Source of the DNA: Parvularcula lutaonensis
GTDB lineage: Bacteria > Pseudomonadota > Alphaproteobacteria > Caulobacterales > Parvularculaceae
Assembly: GCF_014651915.1 (NCBI RefSeq)
Contig: NZ_BMXU01000002.1
Span: forward strand, 625,507-689,506
Reading direction: 5' to 3'
Length of the DNA: 64,000 bases
The translations under genes and the position numbers were made by a program. Positions 1 through 7,642 of the stretch are shown here, one piece after another. Position 1 is the stretch's first letter; the number at the start of each line of letters is the position of its first letter. Below the pieces are notes generated by a model. The model did not search any database. It was not told the DNA's origin and was given only the letters and a program-made list of their open reading frames with translations.

Positions 1-2
1 AG

Positions 3-1040
3 AGCATCGTCGGGGAGCCGGAAGAAGCTAAAATCGGTGCACTGACAAAACTTCGTGATGGCTGGCTGGATTTCGAATATGCGAGCGCCGAGAAAGTCGA
101 CCTCGAAGAGAGGCGGATCACCTTCGAAGACGGGCGAACGATATCCGCCGAGGTCCTCATTCTGGCAACGGGTGCCGAGCCAAGGCGCCTTGACATTCCC
201 GGTGCCGAGCTTGGTGGTGTGCTGACGATCAGGGATCTTTCGGACGCGCTGGCCCTCAGCGAACGGGTCGAGGCGATTGATAGAGCTGTCATCATCGGCG
301 CCGGATTCATCGGCATGGAAGCCGCCGCGACCCTTTGTGGCGAAGACATCGATGTTTCAATCGTAGCCAGGGAGGAACTGCCGTTCGCGAAGATTTTCGG
401 TGAACGCGTGGCGAAGCGCCTCCTCCGTGAACAGACAGATGCGGGCGTCAACTTCTTCGGCGGCTCCCATGTCCAGGCGATCGAGGGTGATGACGGAAGT
501 GTGACAGGTGTCCGGCTTGCAGATGGACGTCGGCTCGACGCGGGATTGGTCATCATGGCGGTAGGGGTCAGTCCCTGCACGGACATTCTCGCTGGCGCAT
601 CGAGGAATGATGACCGATCCCTTTCGGTCGACGAAACCCTGGCCGTCATGGGCTTCAAGGGAGTCTACGCCGCAGGCGATGTCGCCCGTTTGCCGACCCG
701 TTGGGGAGAGCTGCGGAGCGAACACTGGCGCTGGGCCCAGCAGCTGGGACGCCGGGCTGCCGTCTCAGCACTTGGAGGATCGCCGAAGGAAGAGGATATC
801 GCTCCGTTCTTCTGGACCAAGCAGCACGCGCCCGGTTCCTATGTCTACATCGGTCATACGGAAGACTTCGACGATATTGTCTACGAGGGCGACCCTGATG
901 AAGGCGAGTTCATCGCATTCTATCTTGACCAGAATCGCTGCCCTGCCATCCTCGCACTGGGCATGGCGGACCGGGTATCGCGCATCGAACGGCTGATGGC
1001 GCGGCACGGACCCTTGACGCGGGAGGTCTTGGGGATCTGA
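3..1040 (+). CDS. FAD-dependent NAD(P)H oxidoreductase, 5' truncated by window edge
   Basis: The frame is open from the first bases, so the N-terminal FAD-binding part lies outside the window. The visible part shows a LILATGAEPRRLDIPG segment (second FAD contact), a Rossmann NAD(P) motif IIGAGFIGMEAA, and a C-terminal FAD motif GVYAAGDVARLP. This order is that of the ferredoxin/rubredoxin reductase and AIF-like family of pyridine nucleotide-disulfide oxidoreductases. No CxxxxC redox disulfide is visible, which fits electron transfer to a ferredoxin or similar acceptor rather than disulfide reduction. The substrate cannot be named. The stop overlaps the start of the response regulator gene (TGATG), so the two are probably translated together. 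Confidence 0.85.
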   Translation, partial: SIVGEPEEAKIGALTKLRDGWLDFEYASAEKVDLEERRITFEDGRTISAEVLILATGAEPRRLDIPGAELGGVLTIRDLSDALALSERVEAIDRAVIIGAGFIGMEAAATLCGEDIDVSIVAREELPFAKIFGERVAKRLLREQTDAGVNFFGGSHVQAIEGDDGSVTGVRLADGRRLDAGLVIMAVGVSPCTDILAGASRNDDRSLSVDETLAVMGFKGVYAAGDVARLPTRWGELRSEHWRWAQQLGRRAAVSALGGSPKEEDIAPFFWTKQHAPGSYVYIGHTEDFDDIVYEGDPDEGEFIAFYLDQNRCPAILALGMADRVSRIERLMARHGPLTREVLGI

Positions 1041-1396
1041 TGGAAAGTCTCAAGGGGCTCCGCGTTCTTCTCGCTGAAGACGATTTCCTCATCGCGACGC
1101 ATCTGGAGGGTATTCTTTCCGAACACGGAGCACAAGTTGCGACGGTTGCGGAGGTGGCCGACCTGATGGCTGTTGATCCGTCCACGGTTGACGTAGCCAT
1201 CCTCGATCATTCGCTGACGGATGGCGAGGTTGACGGCGCTGCTGAGCGCTTGTCCGATGCCGGCGTGCCACTGATCTTCCAAAGCGGGCGCGAAACCGAA
1301 ATCCGCGAAAAATGGACCAGTGCCACCATTCTCGGGAAGCCGGTGCGGGACGAGGTGCTGCTCGAGACTCTGGCAGCATACAGGAAGTCAGCCTGA
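1040..1396 (+). CDS. Single-domain (CheY-like) response regulator
   Basis: The 118-residue protein is a receiver domain only. The acidic pair D14/D15, the phosphoacceptor D56 in AILDHS, the switch residue S82 in FQSGRE and the lysine K100 in LGKPV are all at the expected places. There is no output domain, so it must act by protein contact or as a phosphate sink. Its ATG lies inside the stop of the upstream reductase gene. No sensor kinase is adjacent and the partner is unknown. Similar stand-alone receivers are common in alphaproteobacterial general-stress and redox signalling, but that role is inference. Confidence 0.85.
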   Translation: MESLKGLRVLLAEDDFLIATHLEGILSEHGAQVATVAEVADLMAVDPSTVDVAILDHSLTDGEVDGAAERLSDAGVPLIFQSGRETEIREKWTSATILGKPVRDEVLLETLAAYRKSA

Positions 1397-1425
1397 ACCG
1401 TTCCTCACCGCTCGTGGCGATACGT

Positions 1426-2112
1426 TTACGGAGCGCCTTCTTCCTCGGTCGGCCCGAACACTTTTTCGAATGACCGGCGCAGGGCTGCATCCGCCTCCTC
1501 GAACCGGGCGCTATGGCCAAGATCCGCAAGGCTCGTCACGCCGAATTGCGGCTCGGCAATACCGCAGGGGACAATGCCTTCGAAATGCGACAGGTCCGGG
1601 CTGATGTTCAGCGCGATGCCATGGAAGGTCACCCATTTGCGGATGCGCACGCCGATGGCCGCGATCTTGTCCTCGCGACCATCGCCCCGGTCGACCCAGA
1701 CGCCCACGCGCCCGTCACGGATGCCGCTCTCCACGCCAAGCTCAGCGAGCGCACCGATCAGCCAGGTTTCGGTGTCCTGCACGAAACGGCGAACATCCTT
1801 TTTCCGCCGTGAGAGGTCGAGCATCAGATAGGCCACGCGCTGGCCTGGTCCGTGATAGGTGTACTGACCACCCCTCGGGCTGGCGTAGACCGGAAAGCGG
1901 TTCGGGTCCACGAGATCGGCTTCCTTGGCGCTCGTCCCGGCGGTGTAGAGGGGTGGATGCTCCAGCAGCCAGACGCTTTCTTGGCCACCCGCCTGCACCT
2001 CGCCGACCATGCGTTCCATCGCCGCCGTGGCGTCGGGATAGGCGACGGGCGCGTGGCTGGTGCGCCAGAGCACGGGCGCTTCGGACCAGTTGGGGAAAAC
2101 CTCTTGGGTCAT
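1426..2112 (-). CDS. lipB: Octanoyl-[acyl-carrier-protein]:protein N-octanoyltransferase LipB
   Basis: LipB moves octanoate from acyl carrier protein to the lipoyl-domain lysine of 2-oxoacid dehydrogenases and glycine cleavage H protein, the first step of lipoate synthesis. The signature [12 protein letters not shown] is at residues 80-91, the catalytic lysine is K149 in DKIAAIGVR, and the acyl-carrying cysteine is C183 in GIVPCGI. The length of 228 residues is normal. It is convergent with the response regulator gene and divergent from the tRNA gene. No lipA is nearby. The start is the ATG at 2112. Confidence 0.95.
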   Translation of the reverse strand: MTQEVFPNWSEAPVLWRTSHAPVAYPDATAAMERMVGEVQAGGQESVWLLEHPPLYTAGTSAKEADLVDPNRFPVYASPRGGQYTYHGPGQRVAYLMLDLSRRKKDVRRFVQDTETWLIGALAELGVESGIRDGRVGVWVDRGDGREDKIAAIGVRIRKWVTFHGIALNISPDLSHFEGIVPCGIAEPQFGVTSLADLGHSARFEEADAALRRSFEKVFGPTEEEGAP

Positions 2113-2230
2113 GGCGGCGACATGGGCAATTTTTGCGACGAAGAAAAGCCGGAAGGCGCTTGCACCGCCGAAATCGTTTTGCTATTCGCCGCGCTCGCAC
2201 CGGGGAAATGATTGATCCGGGGCCAAAAGT

Positions 2231-2317
2231 GCGGTCGTGGCGGAATTGGTAGACGCGCAGCGTTGAGGTCGCTGTCCGGTAACACGGGTGGAAGTTCGAG
2301 TCTTCTCGACCGCACCA
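2231..2317 (+). tRNA. tRNA-Leu (anticodon GAG)
   Basis: The acceptor arms GCGGTCG (2231-2237) and CGACCGC (2307-2313) pair perfectly and are followed by an encoded ACCA. The anticodon stem CAGCG/CGCTG closes the loop TTGAGGT, which gives anticodon GAG, reading CUC and CUU. A long variable arm (class II tRNA) and a T loop TTCGAGT are present. The total of 87 nt is normal for tRNA-Leu. No integrase gene or obvious duplicated 3' end was seen next to it. Confidence 0.95.
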
Positions 2318-2706
2318 TTATAACATTCTCAGTCAATTGTTATCATTCAGGAATTCACGGTCCTCCGTGTACTTCCTTGTGCTTTTCGGTGTTTTTGCTT
2401 CCCACGAGGTGGTCTGGGCATGTTCCCTCCGCATGAGGTCGACGAGTCTTTTTGCACCCGATCCTGATTGCCATTTGCATCGCAGGGCGGGCCAAAGCCA
2501 TCGTGCCACGCGGGTTCCGACGCGCGCCCGAACGTTCGATGAACGGGACTCCATTCAGGTCCCTGTAGAGACCTCGGCACCGATGGTTGAAAGGGTGGTC
2601 CGCGCCTTCCAATGCAAAAACCTGAAAAGCCACAGCTTCTCAATGGTCGGACGAGCGGTGTTCCCGAGACTTACTGTTTCAATAAACCGAGACTATTGTC
2701 CCAGTC
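2318..2706 (+). other. Intergenic stretch, no supported gene
   Basis: This 389-nt stretch lies between the tRNA and the AraC gene. It is less GC-rich just after the tRNA. Frames that stay open here have compositions typical of random reading of GC-rich DNA and no recognisable domain. Its right end should hold the promoter of the AraC gene, including a pair of 8-nt direct repeats described separately. Confidence 0.5.
2664..2694 (+). promoter_or_regulatory. Direct repeat CCGAGACT x2, candidate AraC-family operator
   Basis: CCGAGACT occurs at 2664-2671 and again at 2687-2694, 23 bp apart (about two helical turns), just before the AraC gene start at 2707. Tandem direct repeats on one helix face are the usual binding geometry for AraC-type proteins. 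That this is an autoregulatory site is inference from spacing and position only. Confidence 0.3.
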
Positions 2707-3714
2707 ATGGGGGAGATCACGTCGCTCTATGTCTACAAGGTCGCCGGGCAGGCCAGTTCCGGCGTCGAGACGGATGATCTTGTCAGGAGATTGGGGTTGG
2801 ACCCCGAAGGGCCCATTGACCCCGCGCGCATGGTACCATCGGCGGACTACTATCGCTTCTTTGCTGCACTGGCGGAAAGGGACCCTGACGGCTTGCGCCT
2901 GCCCTTCAGGATAGGGGCGTCCATGCGATGCGATGAGTACGGCGCGTTCGGTCTCGCCTGGAAGTCTGCACCGGACCTAAAAGGCTCGCTCACGCGCGCC
3001 GAGCGCTACGCCCGCGTCCTTTCAACTGTCGAAGTATACACCTTGGACAAGACAGATGCGGGGGCCCTGTTCGTACTCGATAAAAAAGGCGACAACAGTC
3101 CTGGAATGGTGTTGTCCAATGAAGCGAGCATGGCCAGTGTCCTCGAGATCATCCGGCAGGTGGCCACGTCACCGTTCACTCCGTGTGCCCTGTATCTCAA
3201 GCATGAGCCGCGCGGTCCGACGAGTGTTTACGAGTACCATTTTGGGTGCCCCGTCCATTTTGAAGCCGACCGCAACGCTTTCGAGATCAGCGACGAGGCC
3301 CTCGATACATCGAACAAGCTCGGTGACGCCACAATCGCTCGGTTCTTCGATCGGCATCTCGACAGCGAACTTGCAGCGCTCGCCGATGATGCGGGTCTGG
3401 AAAAGCGTGTTAAGATCGCTGTCGGCCAGGCCTTGAGCGAGGGGGTTCCGACCATATCGGGTGTTGCGAAGTCCCTCGCCATGAGTGCGCGGACTTTGCA
3501 ACGCCGCCTGGCTGAGAAAGACATCTCCTTCCAGGCCTTGGTGGACTCTTCGCGGCGTGACCTGGCTCAGCAGCTGCTCCGTGAAACCACCTACAGCCTG
3601 GCGGAGATCGCCTTTCTCACCGGGTTTGCGGAGCAGAGCGGGTTCACGCGCGCGTTCAAGCGATGGGCTGGACAAACGCCGCGTTCCTACCGTCTTGGTG
3701 CCCAACGAGGGTAG
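2707..3714 (+). CDS. AraC-family transcriptional regulator
   Basis: The 335-residue protein has an N-terminal ligand-binding region of the arabinose-binding-like type found in ArgR/OruR-like regulators (residues about 25-215). A C-terminal double helix-turn-helix follows (about 235-330), with VAKSLAMSARTLQRRLAEK as first HTH and the AraC signature LAEIAFLTGFAEQSGFTRAFKRWAGQTPRSYR at the end (described by its position). It probably controls the NmrA-type oxidoreductase gene 106 bp downstream on the same strand. The inducer is unknown. The ATG start is used; a weak GGGGGAG-like context precedes it. Confidence 0.88.
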   Translation: MGEITSLYVYKVAGQASSGVETDDLVRRLGLDPEGPIDPARMVPSADYYRFFAALAERDPDGLRLPFRIGASMRCDEYGAFGLAWKSAPDLKGSLTRAERYARVLSTVEVYTLDKTDAGALFVLDKKGDNSPGMVLSNEASMASVLEIIRQVATSPFTPCALYLKHEPRGPTSVYEYHFGCPVHFEADRNAFEISDEALDTSNKLGDATIARFFDRHLDSELAALADDAGLEKRVKIAVGQALSEGVPTISGVAKSLAMSARTLQRRLAEKDISFQALVDSSRRDLAQQLLRETTYSLAEIAFLTGFAEQSGFTRAFKRWAGQTPRSYRLGAQRG

Positions 3715-3820
3715 CATCCCTTTTTGGCGCGAACGGTCAAAACCATGGCGTCCTTCGGCAAGAGGCCTGGCCACCTTCTCCCTACTCTTCGGATTGCAGC
3801 CCACAACAAGGAGCAAACCG

Positions 3821-4666
3821 ATGACGACCACAGCAAAAGATGATGACCTGACCCTGGTCCTTGGCGGCACAGGCAAGACCGGCCGCCGCGTGGCCGAACG
3901 CCTCAAGGCTCAAGGCCGAAGCGTGCGGATCGGCGCGCGCTCTGCAGTCCCTTCCTTCGACTGGAACAATGAGGCCGGCTGGGATGCCGCGCTCCGGGGC
4001 GTTTCGGCGATCTACATCACCTATGCGCCGGATCTTGCCATGCCGGGCGCCACGGACGCCATCACCGCGCTGACCCAACGCGCGCGACATTACGGCGTGC
4101 GCAAGCTTGTCCTACTTTCCGGCCGCGGTGAAGAAGAGGCGCAGGCGGCAGAGCGTATCGTCCAGAACGCCGGGCTGGACTGGTCCATCGTCAGGGCGAG
4201 CTGGTTCAACCAGAATTTCTCGGAAGGTGCCTTCGTCGATATGGTCCGTGCCGGAGCGATCACCCTGCCGGCCGGCCATACCCCCGAACCATTTGTGGAT
4301 GCCGATGACATTGCCGACGTCGTCGTTGCATCCCTTACGGACGATCGCCACAACGGCCAGCTCTATGAACTGACTGGTCCGCGGCTGATGACCCTCGCGG
4401 ATGTGGCCTCCGACCTCTCTGCGGCGACAGGGCGCGAGATCACGTATACGGATGTACCGCACGATGCCTTCGTTGCAGAAGCCGATCGGGCTGGAGCGCC
4501 GAAGGACGTGGTCTGGATGCTGGACTACCTATTCTCCACTGTGCTCGATGGGCGCAATGCGCATTTGACCGACGGCGTGCAGCGCGCCTTGGGGCGTCCG
4601 CCGAAGGACTTCTCCGACTACGCGCGTGATGCTGCCACCACGGGCGTGTGGAGCGTCGCGGCATGA
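3821..4666 (+). CDS. NmrA-like NAD(P)-dependent epimerase/oxidoreductase
   Basis: The 281-residue protein opens with the Rossmann motif LVLGGTGKTGRRVAERL, the form seen in NmrA and atypical SDR proteins. It continues with a SGRGEEEAQ segment and the WSIVRASWFNQNFSEG segment typical of this family. The start at 3821 is chosen because an AAGGAG ribosome binding site lies at 3808-3813. The frame is open further upstream but only as an overlap of the AraC gene. The active-site YxxxK of classical SDRs is absent, so it may be a redox sensor or a reductase of unknown substrate. The stop overlaps the next start (ATGA). Confidence 0.85.
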   Translation: MTTTAKDDDLTLVLGGTGKTGRRVAERLKAQGRSVRIGARSAVPSFDWNNEAGWDAALRGVSAIYITYAPDLAMPGATDAITALTQRARHYGVRKLVLLSGRGEEEAQAAERIVQNAGLDWSIVRASWFNQNFSEGAFVDMVRAGAITLPAGHTPEPFVDADDIADVVVASLTDDRHNGQLYELTGPRLMTLADVASDLSAATGREITYTDVPHDAFVAEADRAGAPKDVVWMLDYLFSTVLDGRNAHLTDGVQRALGRPPKDFSDYARDAATTGVWSVAA

Positions 4667-5001
4667 GCCGGACTGCCATGAGGGCCGCCCTGTCCGGGGC
4701 GGCATCTCTTCTCTATCTTCTCGGCGACGCGCTCCTGGCCGCGCCGCTGGACCACATCACCTTTGGTGGTCCCAGGATCGAGCTTGAGCCGGAGCTGATA
4801 GCAGAGCGTCCCGCCTCTTGGGGCCTCGCTGTCGCCGCAGGGGTGGTGATGGCGCTGGCAGGCTTCCGGCAGCACCTTGATGGGATGGGCATCGTCCGAG
4901 GACATCGCGGGGACTTTGCCTTCGGAACCTATGCGGCGAGCCGCTTCTCCGACCTTCTGGTGAACGGCACTCCGCTTTTTCAGATCTCGTGGATGGGGTG
5001 A
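4663..5001 (+). CDS. Small hypothetical membrane-associated protein
   Basis: The 112-residue protein starts at an ATG that overlaps the stop of the NmrA-like gene by 4 nt (ATGA), a strong sign of translational coupling. Residues about 3-28 and 55-72 are hydrophobic and could be membrane segments. I do not recognise the family. The coupling suggests it works with the oxidoreductase, perhaps as a membrane partner. Confidence that it is a real gene rests mainly on the overlap and the absence of a competing frame. Confidence 0.6.
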   Translation: MSRTAMRAALSGAASLLYLLGDALLAAPLDHITFGGPRIELEPELIAERPASWGLAVAAGVVMALAGFRQHLDGMGIVRGHRGDFAFGTYAASRFSDLLVNGTPLFQISWMG

Positions 5002-5126
5002 TAGACCTCCTGTGCACAACCTACGGGCCTTAAGAAAACCCATTCCGCCAGCCTTACCATTACGGATTCGGGGGCTGCGCCCGCGCCATAGTCCGGGCGC
5101 CCTCCGTCCGCGGCCGAGACCATTTC

Positions 5127-6311
5127 CTAGCCGACGACAAAGGAAGCGAAGAACAGTGCGGCGATAGCACTGCACGCGGCCCAATACTTCGCAGGCTGAA
5201 GGTCAATACCCCGCTGTTTCTCGGCCGAGCCGTGGCAGAGGAAGAGGAACAGCTTGATGGCCATGATCGCATTGAGAGCGATCACGACAGCCCATCCGAC
5301 AATGATGACCGGCTCACTCGCAAACCCGCTTTGCAGGATCAGGTCTTCACCGACATAGGTAAGCGAGAGCGGAAAACCGGCCGAAAGAAGCCCGAAAAGA
5401 GGGATGGTGTTGGCAAGCCGGGGTGTGCTCTCGAAGCTGCCTGACGGTCGGCTCAGCGACAACCGTCCGCGTCTCGCCTCAAGCGCTCCGATAGCCAAGA
5501 GCAGTCCCGGAAGGGCGATCATCATCGCCGAAGCCAGGATGACATCGGATTTCGCGAGTTCCGGCGTCAGCGCTTGGGCATAGGCGAGAAGCGCGAGCTG
5601 GCTGCCCATCAAGCCGGCGAGGGCCCTGCGTGCATCCGCCCTGCTCAGGGCGACGAGAGAAGAGAGGATCGCCAGGCTTACGAGGACAAGATGGGCGGCT
5701 TGGGATGTTTCGGGCCGAAGGGTTTCGAATCCCGTGATGAACGTGATCTGTACAATGACCAATCCTGCAATGATAGCCGAAGGCAGGCGCTCGAAAAGCC
5801 GTCCATACCACGGCGCCAGCGGGAACAGTCCGAGCACGAACGCGAGACCGAAGGCGCCAAAGGCCGAGGCGAGGGGCTCAGTCTCCTGAAATGACCCCGC
5901 GAGGAGGAGAAGCGGCCCGAAAGCTGCGAAGGGAGCGACCAACCTGAGATGGCGAAACCCATCATGGCTCGCCACCGCGGCCACGGCGAGCGACACACCG
6001 ATCAGGGTGAGATCGAGGAGCGCCGACCGAGAGAGGAGCAACGCTGCTGCGAGAATGGCCAGTGAGGCGAGCGTCAAGGACCCCTCCGGCCGTCGAACCC
6101 TTCCGGGAAAGAACAGGTTGGCGAGAGCGAAAGCCACCGAGATGGCTAGGCCGAGAAATCCGGTTCTCCAGTCGAGCACGTTTCCGGCAGCTGGACTCAT
6201 GGCGACGGCGAATCCCGCGGCCATCAGGCCGAAGATACCGTAGAGAACCGACGATCCTTTGACGGACGAAGAATTCGAGGTTGCAAAGACGGCAGTGGCA
6301 GATGAGTTCAT
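5127..6311 (-). CDS. Third, NuoM/N-like membrane subunit of the Dab locus
   Basis: The 394-residue protein is almost entirely hydrophobic, with about 11-13 predicted membrane segments. Two stretches recall proton-conducting subunits of complex I: SRADARRALAGLMGSQLALL resembles the segment after the transport lysine helix, and LTYVGEDLILQSG resembles the loop before the last helices. The match is weak, so the call as a diverged antiporter-like subunit is inference. Its ATG overlaps the dabB stop by 4 nt, so it is the third gene of a dabA-dabB operon. It may add a proton path or stabilise DabB. Known two-component Dab pumps lack it. Confidence 0.65.
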   Translation of the reverse strand: MNSSATAVFATSNSSSVKGSSVLYGIFGLMAAGFAVAMSPAAGNVLDWRTGFLGLAISVAFALANLFFPGRVRRPEGSLTLASLAILAAALLLSRSALLDLTLIGVSLAVAAVASHDGFRHLRLVAPFAAFGPLLLLAGSFQETEPLASAFGAFGLAFVLGLFPLAPWYGRLFERLPSAIIAGLVIVQITFITGFETLRPETSQAAHLVLVSLAILSSLVALSRADARRALAGLMGSQLALLAYAQALTPELAKSDVILASAMMIALPGLLLAIGALEARRGRLSLSRPSGSFESTPRLANTIPLFGLLSAGFPLSLTYVGEDLILQSGFASEPVIIVGWAVVIALNAIMAIKLFLFLCHGSAEKQRGIDLQPAKYWAACSAIAALFFASFVVG

Positions 6312-7642
6312 TGGACAGTTCCCGAAACAGGAGGATGGGAAGGTCGCGAAGTTTGAGATCCCATGAGACGGTCGGCTGCACGGGCGTCGAGACGGTCGAG
6401 GCGGCCGACGAGGCCGAGAACACCGAAGACGACCCTGTCGCGCAGCAGGGTGTCGAGCCCGCCGCGCTCGAGGGAGAAGGCGTACCGCCAGCGTGCGAAA
6501 GGACCGGGCGTCTCTGCTGACGGCTCGGACCGCAACGGGTGACCGAGCATCTGCTCGAGGTGCTGGTGCTCGTGAAGAAGACTCGGTGCCCGCAGAATCT
6601 GCAGGGTACGGACGGCGGCGTGCGCACCGATATGAACGAGCGCAAGGACGTGCAGGCCTAGTCCGACCTCCGCAACGATAATCCCGAGCTGCGTGATTGA
6701 GCCATAGGCAAGACGACTCTTCACGTCGGTTTGCACCTGACCCACCATCCGTCCGAGCACGGCTGTCACGAGGCCGATTGCCACGATCGCAGCCGCGACA
6801 CCCGGATTTGCTTCGATGATCCCGCCTGCCCGGATCAGAAGCAACGGCCCAAGGTGGACCGAGAGCGCGCCGTAGAAGACTGCGCTTGACGGCGTCGGAC
6901 CTTCCATGGCGCGCGGCAGCCAGCCGCTGACCGGGAACAGGGCCGACTTAGCGGCCGCTGCGAGAAGGAGAAGATACCCGATCGAGGCACTACCCTCGCC
7001 GATCCCGAACCAGGAACGCCCTTCGAGGATCGTAAAGCCTGCCGCGTGCAGATGGTGAAGAATGAGTGCCGCGGTAATCAGGCCGACATCGCCAAGCCTG
7101 TAGGTCACGAAAGCCCGCAGGGCATTCTTCGCCGGTTTGGGCCGTGTGGTGAAGAACGCAATGAGCAGGACCGACAGCAGGCCAACGATTTCCCACCCTA
7201 TGGTGAGGATTTCCAGCGTGCCTGCGAAGCTGACGGTTATCAGACCAAGACCGAAGAGGGTCAGGAACAGGTAGAAGCGATGGAACCCCGCCTCCTTGTG
7301 AAGGTACCTGCGCGAAAACGCGGCGATGAGCAGCAGGAGACCCACGCTGATGAAGCCGTAGGTCACGGCGACGCTGTCCACGACAAACAGCATCGCGAAA
7401 TCGTAGTTGCCCTGATGGAACCAGTGTCCCGCATCGATGCGCTGGGGTCCTGACGTCGCCAGGATGAAAGAGAGAGCGATAACGCTGGCCGCCGCTCCGA
7501 GCAGGCCGCTGACCGTCATTCGGAAGGTCGCCGCTTCGGACTTGCTGCGATTGAGCGCAAGCCGGAATAGCTGGACGAGGGAACTTGCGAGGAGGCTGGA
7601 CAGGAGCGTGAGCAACGCGATGGGGGCGAGACCATCAGGCAC
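6308..7642 (-). CDS. dabB: DabB, NuoL/NADH-dehydrogenase-like proton-conducting subunit
   Basis: The 444-residue membrane protein has the proton_antipo_M core: TLEILTIGWEIVGLLSVLLI, FVTYRLGDVGLI, KSALFPVSGWLPRAMEGPTP, SSAVFYGALSVHLGPLLLIR and SRLAYGSITQLGIIVAEVGLG. Such proteins pair with DabA to couple the proton gradient to bicarbonate/CO2 uptake in the membrane. It lies directly after dabA and overlaps it by 8 nt, then overlaps the third membrane gene by 4 nt, so all three are coupled. It is shorter than NuoL, as expected for DabB. Confidence 0.88.
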   Translation of the reverse strand: MPDGLAPIALLTLLSSLLASSLVQLFRLALNRSKSEAATFRMTVSGLLGAAASVIALSFILATSGPQRIDAGHWFHQGNYDFAMLFVVDSVAVTYGFISVGLLLLIAAFSRRYLHKEAGFHRFYLFLTLFGLGLITVSFAGTLEILTIGWEIVGLLSVLLIAFFTTRPKPAKNALRAFVTYRLGDVGLITAALILHHLHAAGFTILEGRSWFGIGEGSASIGYLLLLAAAAKSALFPVSGWLPRAMEGPTPSSAVFYGALSVHLGPLLLIRAGGIIEANPGVAAAIVAIGLVTAVLGRMVGQVQTDVKSRLAYGSITQLGIIVAEVGLGLHVLALVHIGAHAAVRTLQILRAPSLLHEHQHLEQMLGHPLRSEPSAETPGPFARWRYAFSLERGGLDTLLRDRVVFGVLGLVGRLDRLDARAADRLMGSQTSRPSHPPVSGTVQ

